In this document: positions 17,833 to 26,666 of the stretch, piece by piece
Numbering within the stretch: position 1 is the stretch's first letter
Layout of the letters: every line of letters starts with the position of its first letter
Source of the DNA: an uncultured Mollicutes bacterium
GTDB lineage: Bacteria > Bacillota_I > Bacilli_A > RFN20 > CAG-826
Direction: 5' to 3'
DNA length: 64,000 nt
Assembly: GCA_900545015.1 (NCBI GenBank)
Contig: UQXJ01000006.1
Coordinates: 8,768-72,767, forward strand
The notes under the pieces: generated by a model
Database searches by the model: none
Seen by the model: only the letters and a program-made list of their open reading frames with translations
Told to the model about the DNA's origin: nothing
Program-made: the position numbers and the translations under genes

Positions 17833-19635
17833 TTAAATCCCCCTTAAAGTTGTTACACCAATTTTAAATGGACATTCTTCCCCATGGTTAAAGGTGTATT
17901 TTGCATTAAAGAAACTAAGTCCAAAATTATCAATTTCGAAATCATTTGAATTAGTATTCCAAAGTGTTGTATTTGTTGCAGCTTCACCACTAGAGAAAGT
18001 ATTTAATCCACTAGCTTCAAGAAGTCTACATTCATCAAAATAACTATAAGAATCATCAAGTTGGAAAGCTGGTGAAATTTGATAATTATTACTAATTGGC
18101 ATTAAAATCGCTTGATTAGTACCAACATTAGCATAATCGCCATTCCAAGTTGGATCAGCATCATAAATGAATGTTTGACCTTCATCGCCTTCTTCACCAC
18201 TTCCTTCAACAACAGTACATTTAAAAATACGAGAATCAATATGATAAATTCTCACACCACTTGAGCTCATCATTGGCATATCAATTCTACTATTTATAGG
18301 TTTATCTTTATCTAATTCATTAAGTCCATCTGGTGTGTATAAATCGATTAATAAATATTCACTAAATGGATTGAATGAATACTGGAAATTATCAACATCT
18401 TTAGTTCTTTCAACTTGTTTTGAAATTTCTTCATAATTATAAGGGATAACAATGACTGATCTATCATTTGTTGTTTCTTTAGCAATTACAATTTCACTAC
18501 TTCCATAAACAACATAAGGTGTTACCCAACCAAGTAATAATTTTGAATACGAATCTAAGTCACCAATGTTTTGATCCATCATTGTCTTTTGGCCTGCTGG
18601 TCTATAATTTGTGTTATCTGTAGCATAAAGGTCATTTAAGCCTAACAAGTGTCCAGTTTCATGAATAAATGTGTGTGAATCAACAGGCGTTTCATCATCC
18701 CAGCTAGGAACTTCAATAATTGAATTTCCAAGTCCAGGATATGTAACTTCTTTTTTAACCATATCACAATATGAAGTATACATCATTGAAAATGAGCTCC
18801 ATGAAAAAGCACTAGGAGCAGGTTGAGCCGTTTTGTCTTTTGAATAATCTGCAGCAGCAAGAGTATAGTCCCATCCAGTAAAATTCCAGAAAGTATTTGA
18901 ATCAAGGTTATTTAAGTTGCCTTCATATCCATTAAATCCTGTAGCAATATATTTATCTTCAGTTGTGAAATCTAAATGGTCATAAACTAACCAAACAGCA
19001 TCAATTAAGCCATCGCGATTTTTATCAAATTCTTGTAAATCGAGTTTTTGCTCTTTAATTGCCCATTCACAAGCTTTATCTAAAATAGTTTTAATAGAAT
19101 TATGACTTCCACCACAATTTTTAATAACATCTTCAGCACTATTAAAGCCTGCTAAAGAAACATCAAACCAATCAGTAACTTTACCACCAAAATTTAATTT
19201 TCCATAACTTGATTCATAATAGTATTCTTTAACAGATTTATAGCCCATTTTTTCACTATTTTCTGAAAAGAACATAGTTTCAATGTCTTCTTTAACTTTA
19301 TTTGTTTTAAAAGCTTCATCACCAGGAATATGAACAGGAATAACTAAAAGATTTACGTCTCCTGTTGAAGGACAAACACTTCTATTATTAGATAAAGCAC
19401 CACTTAATTCAGTATAAGTATGCTTTAAATTTACTTTTGAAGAAGGAATATATCTGTTTTTTAAATCCTTTTCTTTATCATTTTTATAAATTCTTATTGT
19501 CGCTGTTCCATCACTATTTGCATCAAAATAATTGATAATTGGTTTATCATTACCATTATCAGGCTCTTTACCACATCCAGCGATAAATGCTAGTAAACAA
19601 GCACATCCAAAAAATATAAATACACTCTTTTTCAT
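17833..19635 (-). CDS. Lipid-anchored M6-family metalloprotease, first gene of the operon
   Basis: 600 residues. Lipobox FIAGC with C21. HETGH at 325-329 continues LLGLNDLY, the M6 zinc motif, followed by QKTMMDQ and KLLLGWVTPYVV. A calcium-type loop, D204-K-N-R-D-G-L-I-D212, precedes it. It aligns with the protein at 16250 along most of its length, including VNLLVIPVHIP against VNLLVVPVLIP and the C-terminal RLLEASGLNTFSSG against RLIESSGIDTFSSG, so the pair arose by duplication. It opens the operon from an extended -10 box seven bases before the ATG, without a Shine-Dalgarno. Confidence 0.88.
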   Translation of the reverse strand: MKKSVFIFFGCACLLAFIAGCGKEPDNGNDKPIINYFDANSDGTATIRIYKNDKEKDLKNRYIPSSKVNLKHTYTELSGALSNNRSVCPSTGDVNLLVIPVHIPGDEAFKTNKVKEDIETMFFSENSEKMGYKSVKEYYYESSYGKLNFGGKVTDWFDVSLAGFNSAEDVIKNCGGSHNSIKTILDKACEWAIKEQKLDLQEFDKNRDGLIDAVWLVYDHLDFTTEDKYIATGFNGYEGNLNNLDSNTFWNFTGWDYTLAAADYSKDKTAQPAPSAFSWSSFSMMYTSYCDMVKKEVTYPGLGNSIIEVPSWDDETPVDSHTFIHETGHLLGLNDLYATDNTNYRPAGQKTMMDQNIGDLDSYSKLLLGWVTPYVVYGSSEIVIAKETTNDRSVIVIPYNYEEISKQVERTKDVDNFQYSFNPFSEYLLIDLYTPDGLNELDKDKPINSRIDMPMMSSSGVRIYHIDSRIFKCTVVEGSGEEGDEGQTFIYDADPTWNGDYANVGTNQAILMPISNNYQISPAFQLDDSYSYFDECRLLEASGLNTFSSGEAATNTTLWNTNSNDFEIDNFGLSFFNAKYTFNHGEECPFKIGVTTLRGI

Positions 19636-19642
19636 AACGATT

Positions 19643-19651
19643 ATTTTAACA
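19643..19651 (-). promoter_or_regulatory. Extended -10 promoter of the metalloprotease-lipoprotein operon
   Basis: TGTTAAAAT on the minus strand (TGn plus TAAAAT). Seven bases separate it from the ATG at 19635, so the operon mRNA is predicted to be leaderless or nearly so. No clear -35. Confidence 0.55.
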
Positions 19652-19792
19652 TATAAATAATTTTTTTGTTATTTTTACACTAAATCTTTATTGCAATATA
19701 TGTCTATTATTATTGCATTTTTGCTTTTCGCTTTACTTCATTAAAAATTTGAAAATTATTTGTTTTAATTCATATTTTTTCTTTTTTTGCAC

Positions 19793-19818
19793 AAAAAAGG
19801 AGGATATTTCTATCCTCC
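19793..19818 (-). terminator. Terminator of the ribosomal protein operon
   Basis: GGAGGATA (19799-19806) and TATCCTCC (19811-19818) pair perfectly around TTTC. On the minus strand six T follow (19798-19793). It lies 28 bases after rplQ and marks the end of the S10-spc-alpha transcript. Confidence 0.9.
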
Positions 19819-19845
19819 AAATTTTTTAATAAATCAAATTATTAA

Positions 19846-20241
19846 TTAGTCGGCAAGAGTTAAAAGTCTAATTGCTGCGCCATCACCTTTACGGTTTGGG
19901 AGATGATAAACTTTTAAATATCCACCATTTCTGTTTGCGAATCTTGTAGCTAAATCTTTAAATAATTTAGTTAATGCTTCTGGTTCGCCTTCAACATTAT
20001 AGTTTCTTAAAATGCTAGCTGCTTGTCTACGTGAATGTAAATCACCTTTTTTAGCAAGTGTAACGAGGTGATCAAATGTTTTAATAACATCTTTAACCAT
20101 ACTTGTTGTTACAGTGACTTTTTCAAATAATACAAGTTCAGTAGCAAGATTTCTTACTTGAGCTTTTTTCTTTGTTGAGGTATATGGAGTCTTGAATCTG
20201 ACGCCACCTTTACCGTGAACGTTTTTTCTACCGTATTGCAT
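19846..20241 (-). CDS. rplQ: 50S ribosomal protein bL17
   Basis: 131 residues. L17 sits near the exit tunnel of the large subunit. The start MQYGRKNVHGKGGVRFKTP is a variant of the usual MxYRKLGRxxxHR opening, and LATELVLFEKVTVTTSMVKDVIKTFDHLVTLAKKGDLHSRRQAASIL is the classic L17 core. It is the last gene of the large operon, 11 bases after rpoA, and is followed by a strong terminator. Confidence 0.95.
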   Translation of the reverse strand: MQYGRKNVHGKGGVRFKTPYTSTKKKAQVRNLATELVLFEKVTVTTSMVKDVIKTFDHLVTLAKKGDLHSRRQAASILRNYNVEGEPEALTKLFKDLATRFANRNGGYLKVYHLPNRKGDGAAIRLLTLAD

Positions 20242-20252
20242 CTATATTCTCC

Positions 20253-21230
20253 TTAGTCTTCTTTGGAATCTTTGAAAAATAATCCTTTTTCCTCTAATTT
20301 ATTTCTAACTTCGATAAGTGATTTTTTACCAAGATTTCTTACTTTCATCATTTCAGCTTCAGTTTTTTGAGTTAATTCTTGAACATTAGCAATTCCAGCT
20401 CTCTTTAAGCAGTTGTAGCTACGTACTGAGAGATCTAAGTCTTCAATTGTTAAGTTTTCGAATGTTTCTTCTTTCTTAGGAAGTGGTTCTTTAACTAAAC
20501 TGAGATCATTGTATTTGTCATCTAAGTGTAAGAAGTTTTCAAAATGTGAGATAAGCATTTTGCTACTTAAAGCAATTGCGTCTTCAGGTTTGATACTTCC
20601 GTTTGTCCAAACTTCAAGTGTAAGCTTATCAAATCTAGGATTATGACCAACACGAGTTTGTTCAACTTTATAGTTGACTCTTGTAACTGGTGAATAGTTA
20701 CTATCTGTAGCGATTGCACCACTTACTAAGCCAAGAGTTTTATTTTCTTCGCTTGTAGCGTATCCTCTGCCATTTCTAATATGGAGAGTCATTTTAAGGC
20801 TTCCGCCTTTTGCGATATGAGCGATTACGAGATCTGGATTGACAACTGTAAGTCCAGTTGGAAGTTCTAAATCTCCAGCTTTGAATTCACCTTCACCTTT
20901 TTCAATTGAAACTTCATAATCAGCTTTTCCAATTGTATCGCTTTTAAGAACTAAATCTTTAAGGTTAAGGATGATTTGAGTTAAATCTTCTTCTACGCCT
21001 TCCAATACTGTAAATTCATGTACTGCACCTTGAACTTCAATAGCGTAGACGCTTGTTCCTGGTAATGAAGCTAGAAGTACTCTTCTTAAAGCGTTTCCAA
21101 GAGTTAAACCAAATCCTCTTTCGAGTGGTTCAGCTACAACTTTGCAATAGCTTTCTTCATTATCTGCAACCACAATTTTGAATGTGCATTCTTCAAATGG
21201 GCGTGCAATTTTTAATTCATTATCAGTCAT
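20253..21230 (-). CDS. rpoA: RNA polymerase alpha subunit
   Basis: 325 residues. The N-terminal dimerisation/assembly domain has LERGFGLTLGNALRRVLLASLPG (about residues 36-58), and the C-terminal DNA- and activator-binding domain has the helix-hairpin-helix NCLKRAGIANVQELTQKTE (about 272-290). The alpha C-terminal domain is the docking site for Spx, whose gene is also in this window. It lies between rpsK and rplQ as in the standard alpha operon. A GGAGG site precedes the ATG. Confidence 0.97.
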   Translation of the reverse strand: MTDNELKIARPFEECTFKIVVADNEESYCKVVAEPLERGFGLTLGNALRRVLLASLPGTSVYAIEVQGAVHEFTVLEGVEEDLTQIILNLKDLVLKSDTIGKADYEVSIEKGEGEFKAGDLELPTGLTVVNPDLVIAHIAKGGSLKMTLHIRNGRGYATSEENKTLGLVSGAIATDSNYSPVTRVNYKVEQTRVGHNPRFDKLTLEVWTNGSIKPEDAIALSSKMLISHFENFLHLDDKYNDLSLVKEPLPKKEETFENLTIEDLDLSVRSYNCLKRAGIANVQELTQKTEAEMMKVRNLGKKSLIEVRNKLEEKGLFFKDSKED

Positions 21231-21249
21231 TTATTCATCCTCCTAAATA

Positions 21250-21639
21250 TTAACCGTGAGTTCTTTTTGGTGGACGGCAACCATTATGTGGGATTGGAGT
21301 TGTATCAACAATAGATGTAATTTGAAGTCCAACTTGTCCGAGTGCTCTAACAGCGCTTTCTCTTCCAGCTCCTGGACCTTTAACATCAACATCAACTGAC
21401 TTAATGCCTTGATCTAAAGCAGCTTTACCAGCAGCTTCAGCAGCACTTTGAGCAGCGAATGGAGTTGACTTTTTAGCTCCCTTGAATCCTAATACACCGC
21501 TACTTGACCAAGCAATTGCATTACCTTTTTCATCAGTAATAGTAACGATTGTATTGTTAAAGGTTGCATGAATGTGTGCTACACCTTTACTAAAAGATCT
21601 TTTAATCTTCTTTTTACGGGTAGTTTGTTTCTTTGCCAT
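21250..21639 (-). CDS. rpsK: 30S ribosomal protein uS11
   Basis: 129 residues, the normal length. S11 forms part of the platform at the mRNA exit region of the 30S subunit. GVAHIHATFNNTIVTITDEKGN and the C-terminal PHNGCRPPKRTHG are diagnostic. The N-terminus is basic. It sits between rpsM and rpoA with short gaps and a GGAGG site. Confidence 0.97.
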   Translation of the reverse strand: MAKKQTTRKKKIKRSFSKGVAHIHATFNNTIVTITDEKGNAIAWSSSGVLGFKGAKKSTPFAAQSAAEAAGKAALDQGIKSVDVDVKGPGAGRESAVRALGQVGLQITSIVDTTPIPHNGCRPPKRTHG

Positions 21640-21658
21640 ACTATTTCCTACCTCCTAA

Positions 21659-22033
21659 TTACTTAATAGCTTCTTTCTTATTAGCAATTGTCTTACGTGG
21701 ACCTTTGCGTGTACGAGCGTTAGTTTTTGTTCTTTGACCTCTTACAGGAAGACCTTTTCTATGTCTAATTCCTCTGTAGCAGCCAATTTCTTGAAGACGT
21801 TTAATGTTTAAGAGAACTTCTCTTCTTAAATCACCTTCAACTTTGAAGTGAGCGATTTCAGCTCTAATACGAGCAATTTCTTCTTCGCTTAAGTCTTTAA
21901 CTCTCTTTTGTGGATCGACTTTAGCTTTTTCAAGTATTGTTTGACTTGTTTTTAATCCGATTCCATAGATATAAGTTAAGCTAACAACTACAACTTTATC
22001 ATTTGGAATATCAACACCAACGATACGTGCCAT
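21659..22033 (-). CDS. rpsM: 30S ribosomal protein uS13
   Basis: 124 residues. S13 lies in the head of the 30S subunit and contacts the P-site tRNA and 50S bridge. MARIVGVDIPNDKVV, IYGIG and the tail GLPVRGQRTKTNARTRKGPRKT are diagnostic. It follows rpmJ closely, as in the usual alpha operon order. Confidence 0.97.
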   Translation of the reverse strand: MARIVGVDIPNDKVVVVSLTYIYGIGLKTSQTILEKAKVDPQKRVKDLSEEEIARIRAEIAHFKVEGDLRREVLLNIKRLQEIGCYRGIRHRKGLPVRGQRTKTNARTRKGPRKTIANKKEAIK

Positions 22034-22051
22034 TTCTTTTCTTCTCCTTAA

Positions 22052-22165
22052 TTAACCTTGTCTTTGTTTATGCTTAGGGTTAGAGCAAATGACCATGACT
22101 TTACCATGTCTTTTGATAACCTTGCATTTGTCACAAATAGGTTTAACGGATGGTCTAACTTTCAT
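22052..22165 (-). CDS. rpmJ: 50S ribosomal protein bL36
   Basis: A 37-codon gene read directly from the minus strand: ATG at 22165 and TAA at 22052-22054. The protein starts MKVRPSVKPICDKCK and has the zinc ligands C11, C14 and C27 with H32 (CxxC, C, H), so this is the zinc-binding (C+) form. A GGAGG site precedes the ATG. It lies between infA and rpsM, its normal place. Confidence 0.96.
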   Translation of the reverse strand: MKVRPSVKPICDKCKVIKRHGKVMVICSNPKHKQRQG

Positions 22166-22183
22166 AAATTACCTCCAAATAGA

Positions 22184-22402
22184 CTACTTATGTCTAAATA
22201 CAATTCTGCCATTGTTTAAATCATATGGTGATAGTTCGATGGTAACTTTATCTCCCGGTAAAATGCGAATGTAATGCATGCGGATTTTACCAGAAACAGT
22301 GGCGTGAATTACAACATCGTTTTCTAACTTTACCTTAAAATTACAATTAGGTAATGCTTCTACAACTACCGCCTCGACGGTTATTACATCTTGTTTTGCC
22401 AT
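22184..22402 (-). CDS. infA: Translation initiation factor IF-1
   Basis: 72 residues, the exact usual length. IF-1 is an OB-fold protein that binds the 30S A site during initiation. GKIRMHYIRILPGDKVTIELSPYDLNNGRIVFR matches the conserved C-terminal half. It is between map and rpmJ, the standard order. Confidence 0.96.
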   Translation of the reverse strand: MAKQDVITVEAVVVEALPNCNFKVKLENDVVIHATVSGKIRMHYIRILPGDKVTIELSPYDLNNGRIVFRHK

Positions 22403-22413
22403 TTTTACTTTTT

Positions 22414-23175
22414 TTAATTCCCTTCTTTTAAAGTCAAAATTTCATAGCCATCACTTGTTACTGCTACTGTGTTTTCATAGTGGCAGCTTAATTTGTGATC
22501 TCTAGTTTTTACTGTCCATCCATCATCAAGAATGTCTAAATCGACTTTCCCTTCATTTACCATTGGTTCAATCGCAATAACCATTCCTTTTTGAAGAATA
22601 GGCCCTGTGCCTTTCGTTCCAACATTAAATACATATGGATCTTCATGTACGTCTCTACCAACTCCATGTCCTGCAAACATATCAGTTAAAGTGTAACCTT
22701 CTTTTTCTGCAGTCTCTTGGATTTTGTTAGAGATATCACCGAGATGCACTCCAGGTTTAATTAATTTCACAGCTTCAAAAAATGCATTTCTAGTTGTATC
22801 AATTAATTTTTGCGCACTAGGAGAGATTTCTCCTACTGGAAATGTACGACATGCATCAGCTACATAACCTTTGTAAGTTACAAGTACATCATAACTTACA
22901 ATATCCCCATCTTTAAGAATAATCTTTTTAGATGGAATACCATGGATCAATGTGTCATTAACACTGATACAAATTGCTCCTGGGAATCCGTCATAACCTT
23001 TACTCGAAGGGATACCACCTCTAGCGCGGATAAATTTTTCGGCAAGTTTATCAATTTCCCATGTAGACATACCAGCTTTTGTATGAACTTTCAAATATTC
23101 AAATAGATCAGCTACAATACTGCCTGCCTCTTTGATGAGAGCAATCTCACGAGGACTTTTAATAATGATCCCCAT
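22414..23175 (-). CDS. map: Methionine aminopeptidase, type I
   Basis: 253 residues. It removes the initiator Met after deformylation by Def, which is encoded at 3283. The five metal ligands of the pita-bread fold are visible: Asp in DGDIVSYDV, Asp in GYVADACRTF, His in FAGHGVGRDVHEDP, and Glu in AIEPMVNEG and CHYENTVAV. The gene starts one base after the adk stop. secY-adk-map-infA is the standard spc/alpha order. Confidence 0.97.
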   Translation of the reverse strand: MGIIIKSPREIALIKEAGSIVADLFEYLKVHTKAGMSTWEIDKLAEKFIRARGGIPSSKGYDGFPGAICISVNDTLIHGIPSKKIILKDGDIVSYDVLVTYKGYVADACRTFPVGEISPSAQKLIDTTRNAFFEAVKLIKPGVHLGDISNKIQETAEKEGYTLTDMFAGHGVGRDVHEDPYVFNVGTKGTGPILQKGMVIAIEPMVNEGKVDLDILDDGWTVKTRDHKLSCHYENTVAVTSDGYEILTLKEGN

Positions 23176-23176
23176 A

Positions 23177-23824
23177 TTAAGCCTCTAAAAAGCTTTTGAT
23201 TTCTTCAAATAATTTGTCGAGTTCTTGGTCTCCACAAACGTCTTTGACTAAGCCAAGCTTTTTATAATATTCAATGAGTGGTTCAGTTAACTCATGGTAT
23301 TCATGAAGTCTTTCTTTTAAAGTGACCTCATTGTCATCTTTTCTTTGAATGAGTTCACCTCCACACATATCACAGATTCCTTCTTGCTTTGGTTTGAAGG
23401 TTTTGATGTGATAAGGGGCACCACACACTTTACAAACTCGTCTTCCTGAAATTCTATCAATTAAGATAGATTCAGGAACGACAATGTTTATAACTTTGTT
23501 AATAGGTCTAGCAATTTCTTCACCAATAGTTTTTAGTGCTTCTGCTTGATTAATTGTACGTGGGAATCCATCTAATAAGAATCCATTTTTACAATCATCT
23601 TTTTGAAGTCTTTCTTTTACTAAACCAATAGTAACTTCATCTGGAACAAGTAATCCTTTAGATATATATTTATTAGCAAGTTCTCCTAAAGCTGTTTTGT
23701 TTTTAATAGCTTCCCTAAACATATCTCCAGTAGAAATATGTGGGATTTTATAATAACTAGCAATGCGTTTAGCATTTGTGCCTTTTCCAGCTCCTGGTGG
23801 ACCCATTAATATAATATTTTTCAT
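23177..23824 (-). CDS. adk: Adenylate kinase, zinc-lid form
   Basis: 215 residues. It interconverts AMP plus ATP with two ADP. The P-loop is GPPGAGKGT (8-16), followed by HISTGDMFR and LDGFPRT. The long lid carries C131, C134, C151 and C154, the zinc site typical of Gram-positive enzymes. It lies eight bases after secY and one base before map, so it is co-transcribed with them. Confidence 0.97.
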   Translation of the reverse strand: MKNIILMGPPGAGKGTNAKRIASYYKIPHISTGDMFREAIKNKTALGELANKYISKGLLVPDEVTIGLVKERLQKDDCKNGFLLDGFPRTINQAEALKTIGEEIARPINKVINIVVPESILIDRISGRRVCKVCGAPYHIKTFKPKQEGICDMCGGELIQRKDDNEVTLKERLHEYHELTEPLIEYYKKLGLVKDVCGDQELDKLFEEIKSFLEA

Positions 23825-23832
23825 ATCTAAAG

Positions 23833-25179
23833 TTACATACCTCCGATGACTTCATCATAACTCTTACCAGCAATAAGACCATTAATTTGGTTATTAAGTT
23901 CAAGTGCAACACCGACTACGATAATAAGTCCAGTTCCACCTAAAGCAAGTGAAGAGTCATTTCCAAATACGCCACTAAGTGTAAGGATAACTGGTAAGGC
24001 TGCAATAAATGTTAATGCAAACGCACCAATTAAAGTTACTCTATTTAAAACGCGTGAAACGTATTTTTCTGTTTCAATGCCTGGTCTTATACCAGGGATA
24101 TAACTACCATTCTTTTGGAAACTTTCTGCAAGTTGTGCAGGGTTAATTTGTAAATTTGCATAGAAGAATGTGAACGCAAATACTAAGACTACATAAATCA
24201 TCAATCCCCAAGGAACCATAACACCGCCAGTATTGACGAGTTGGTTGTATTGGAATACTTTAAGCCATTCAGCATTAGCAGCATCGCTTGAAATAAATGT
24301 AGCGATAACACTAGGAGCCATTAAAATTGATGAAGCGAAGATAACAGGAATAACACCTGCTGAGTTTACTTTAATAGGAAGGAAACTTGCTTTTGAAAGC
24401 TTTTCACTTCCACCACTTCTTGTTGCATGTTGAACAGGTATTTTTCTTTTACTTAATTCAATAAATACAACGAAAGCAATAATTAAGATAAACGCAAGGA
24501 TGTATAAGACAAATTGTAATACACCTTTTGTAACTTCGATATTTGAATGATTCCAGTTCGTAAGAACCCATTTATTAAATGCAGTAGAAATTTGGCTAGG
24601 GAGTGAACAGACAATACCTGCAAAGATAATGACTGAGATACCATTTCCGATACCTTTTGTTGTTATTTGGTCACCTAACCACATAACAAGCATCGCTCCA
24701 CCAACCATAACAGTAACTATATAAGCATATGTTAAGAAGGACTCATCCATTGTGAATGTAATCCATGATGTGTTCTTAGCTGTTTGAATAATTCCGTAAG
24801 CTTGAACGGCTGCTAGCATTAAAGTTAAATAACGTGTAGCCATTTCAATCTTTCTTCTACCATATTGGCCTTGCCTATTAAGTTCAGTTAAAGCAGGGAG
24901 GACATCCATGCTTAATAACTGAATAATAATTTGAGCCGTAATATATGGTGAAACACCAAGGGCAAAAATTGAGAAATTTTGTAGTGCGCCTCCACCTAAT
25001 AAATTCATCAAAGAGAGAATGTTATTAGTGTTGTTAGTAAGTTGATCTGTAAACTCACTTGCGTCAATCCCAGGAGTTGGGATAGCGCAGCCTATTCTAA
25101 ATACAAATAAGATCATTACCGTAAAGAATATACGACTGACAACCTCTTTGTTTTTAAAAATCTCAATAAATTTCTTCAT
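23833..25179 (-). CDS. secY: Protein translocase subunit SecY
   Basis: 448 residues with ten predicted membrane helices. It forms the channel of the Sec translocon, through which the many lipoproteins of this window must pass. ALGVSPYITAQIIIQLLS and PGIRPGIETEKY (cytoplasmic loop before helix 9) are diagnostic. It follows rplO in the spc block. The gene ends near the adk start without a terminator. Confidence 0.97.
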   Translation of the reverse strand: MKKFIEIFKNKEVVSRIFFTVMILFVFRIGCAIPTPGIDASEFTDQLTNNTNNILSLMNLLGGGALQNFSIFALGVSPYITAQIIIQLLSMDVLPALTELNRQGQYGRRKIEMATRYLTLMLAAVQAYGIIQTAKNTSWITFTMDESFLTYAYIVTVMVGGAMLVMWLGDQITTKGIGNGISVIIFAGIVCSLPSQISTAFNKWVLTNWNHSNIEVTKGVLQFVLYILAFILIIAFVVFIELSKRKIPVQHATRSGGSEKLSKASFLPIKVNSAGVIPVIFASSILMAPSVIATFISSDAANAEWLKVFQYNQLVNTGGVMVPWGLMIYVVLVFAFTFFYANLQINPAQLAESFQKNGSYIPGIRPGIETEKYVSRVLNRVTLIGAFALTFIAALPVILTLSGVFGNDSSLALGGTGLIIVVGVALELNNQINGLIAGKSYDEVIGGM

Positions 25180-25212
25180 GTTTAAACCTTAGTAAAAATA
25201 AATACTTATATA

Positions 25213-25653
25213 TTATTTACTAAAATTTGCTTTTCCGCCACACTTTTCTATCTTTTCGATAGCAGTTTTTGAAAATTTATCAGCAACAATTGTTACTTTC
25301 TTCTTTAATTCACCGTTTCCTAAGACTTTTAAGCCATCAAATTCTTTTTTGACGATATTCTTTTCAACTAAATCAACTAATGAAACTGTTGCACCATTGT
25401 CGAAACTGTTGAAGACATCAAGATTAACGACAGCGTATTCTTTGTGTCCGAAGTTTTTGAAGCCTCTTTTTGGAAGAGCTCTGTAAAGTGGAAGTTGTCC
25501 ACCTTCGAAGCCTAATCTAACACCGCCACCACTTCTTGAGTTTTGACCTTTGTTACCACTTCCGCCGTTCTTTCCAAGTCCGCTTCCGATTCCTCTGCAG
25601 CGTCTGATTTTATCTTTTCTGCTTCCTTCTACTGGTCTAAGATTATTTAACAT
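25213..25653 (-). CDS. rplO: 50S ribosomal protein uL15
   Basis: 146 residues from the ATG at 25653, which lies eight bases after GGAGG and gives the family start MLNNLRPVEGSRK. In-frame starts further upstream lie inside rpsE. RRCRGIGSGLGKNGGSGNKGQNSRSGG and EGGQLPLYRALPKRGFKN are diagnostic. The start overlaps the rpsE end by 11 bases, leaving no space for rpmD (uL30), which normally lies between them. Confidence 0.96.
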   Translation of the reverse strand: MLNNLRPVEGSRKDKIRRCRGIGSGLGKNGGSGNKGQNSRSGGGVRLGFEGGQLPLYRALPKRGFKNFGHKEYAVVNLDVFNSFDNGATVSLVDLVEKNIVKKEFDGLKVLGNGELKKKVTIVADKFSKTAIEKIEKCGGKANFSK

Positions 25654-26284
25654 TTTCATTTCCTCCTTTACGTAAGGCAACGACGCTCTTATAATCTTTT
25701 TCATTTTCTAAAGCATTAGCTGTTGCTCTAATAATGTTGATCTTGTTTCTGCTTCCGTAAACTTTTGAGTAAACGTTTTTAACACCACTAAGTTCAAGAA
25801 TAGCTCTGACTGGACCACCAGCGATAATTCCAGTACCTTCAGGTGCTGGTTTTAAGAATACTCTAGTTGCGCCAAATCTTCCAATGATATCGTGTGGAAT
25901 TGTTCCACCTTTTACCATCTTAACATCGATTAAGTTTTTCTTAGCTCTATCGACTGCTTTTTTGATTGCATCTGGGACTTCGCCACTCTTACCTGTAGCA
26001 AATCCGAATTTTCCTTTGCCATTTCCGACAACAACAAGAGCTGAGAATTTCATTCTCTTACCACCCTTAACAACTTTTGTAACTCTGTTAATTGCGACAA
26101 CTCTTTCTTCGAATTCTTTAACTACTTCTTTACGTGGACCTCTTTGGAAATTTTTTCTATTTTTTCCATTACGGTTAAATTTTTTGCCTTCTTTTGAAGC
26201 AGCTGCGTTATTTTCTTCAGCTTTAGGAGCAGCGTTATTTTCGTTAACTACTTCAGTATTTTTTACTACTTTATTTTCTTCCAT
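25643..26284 (-). CDS. rpsE: 30S ribosomal protein uS5 with an N-terminal extension
   Basis: 213 residues against about 166 in Bacillus. The S5 core begins near residue 57 (EFEERVVAINRVTKVVKGGKR) and contains GNGKGKFGFATGKSGEVPDAIKKA and APEGTGIIAGGPVRAILEL. The first 50 residues are low-complexity, rich in N, A, E and K, and are not part of the S5 fold. S5 acts in decoding accuracy at the mRNA entry. Its 3' end contains the rplO Shine-Dalgarno. Confidence 0.96.
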   Translation of the reverse strand: MEENKVVKNTEVVNENNAAPKAEENNAAASKEGKKFNRNGKNRKNFQRGPRKEVVKEFEERVVAINRVTKVVKGGKRMKFSALVVVGNGKGKFGFATGKSGEVPDAIKKAVDRAKKNLIDVKMVKGGTIPHDIIGRFGATRVFLKPAPEGTGIIAGGPVRAILELSGVKNVYSKVYGSRNKINIIRATANALENEKDYKSVVALRKGGNENVK

Positions 26285-26294
26285 AACCCTCTCC

Positions 26295-26651
26295 TTAGAA
26301 CTTTAATCCGTTTTCTCTTGCGCTTTCAGCAAGTGCTTTAACTCTTCCATGATAGACATAACCGCCTCTATCGAATACGACAGATACGATATTCTTTTCT
26401 AAACATTTTTTAGCAATATCAGCACCGACAAGTTTTGCGCCTTCGATATTGTTTCCGTTATCAAGCTTAAGTTGTTCACTTGAGCTTGATACGAGTGTAA
26501 TACCTTTAACATCATCAATGACTTGAACTTCGATGTTCTTGTTTGATCTGTATACGCAGAGTCTAGGAGTTTCACTAGTTCCGCTAATCTTTTTACGAAC
26601 TCTAATGTGTTTTCTTAATCTAACACTATTTCTATCAGTTTTATTAATCAT
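26295..26651 (-). CDS. rplR: 50S ribosomal protein uL18
   Basis: 118 residues from the ATG at 26651, nine bases after AGGAG; the alternative ATG at 26657 is only three bases from it. L18 binds 5S rRNA in the central protuberance. SGTSETPRLCVYRSNKNIEVQVIDD and FDRGGYVYHGRVKALAESARENGL are diagnostic. Between rplF and rpsE as usual. Confidence 0.96.
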   Translation of the reverse strand: MINKTDRNSVRLRKHIRVRKKISGTSETPRLCVYRSNKNIEVQVIDDVKGITLVSSSSEQLKLDNGNNIEGAKLVGADIAKKCLEKNIVSVVFDRGGYVYHGRVKALAESARENGLKF

Positions 26652-26666
26652 ATACATTAACTCCTA

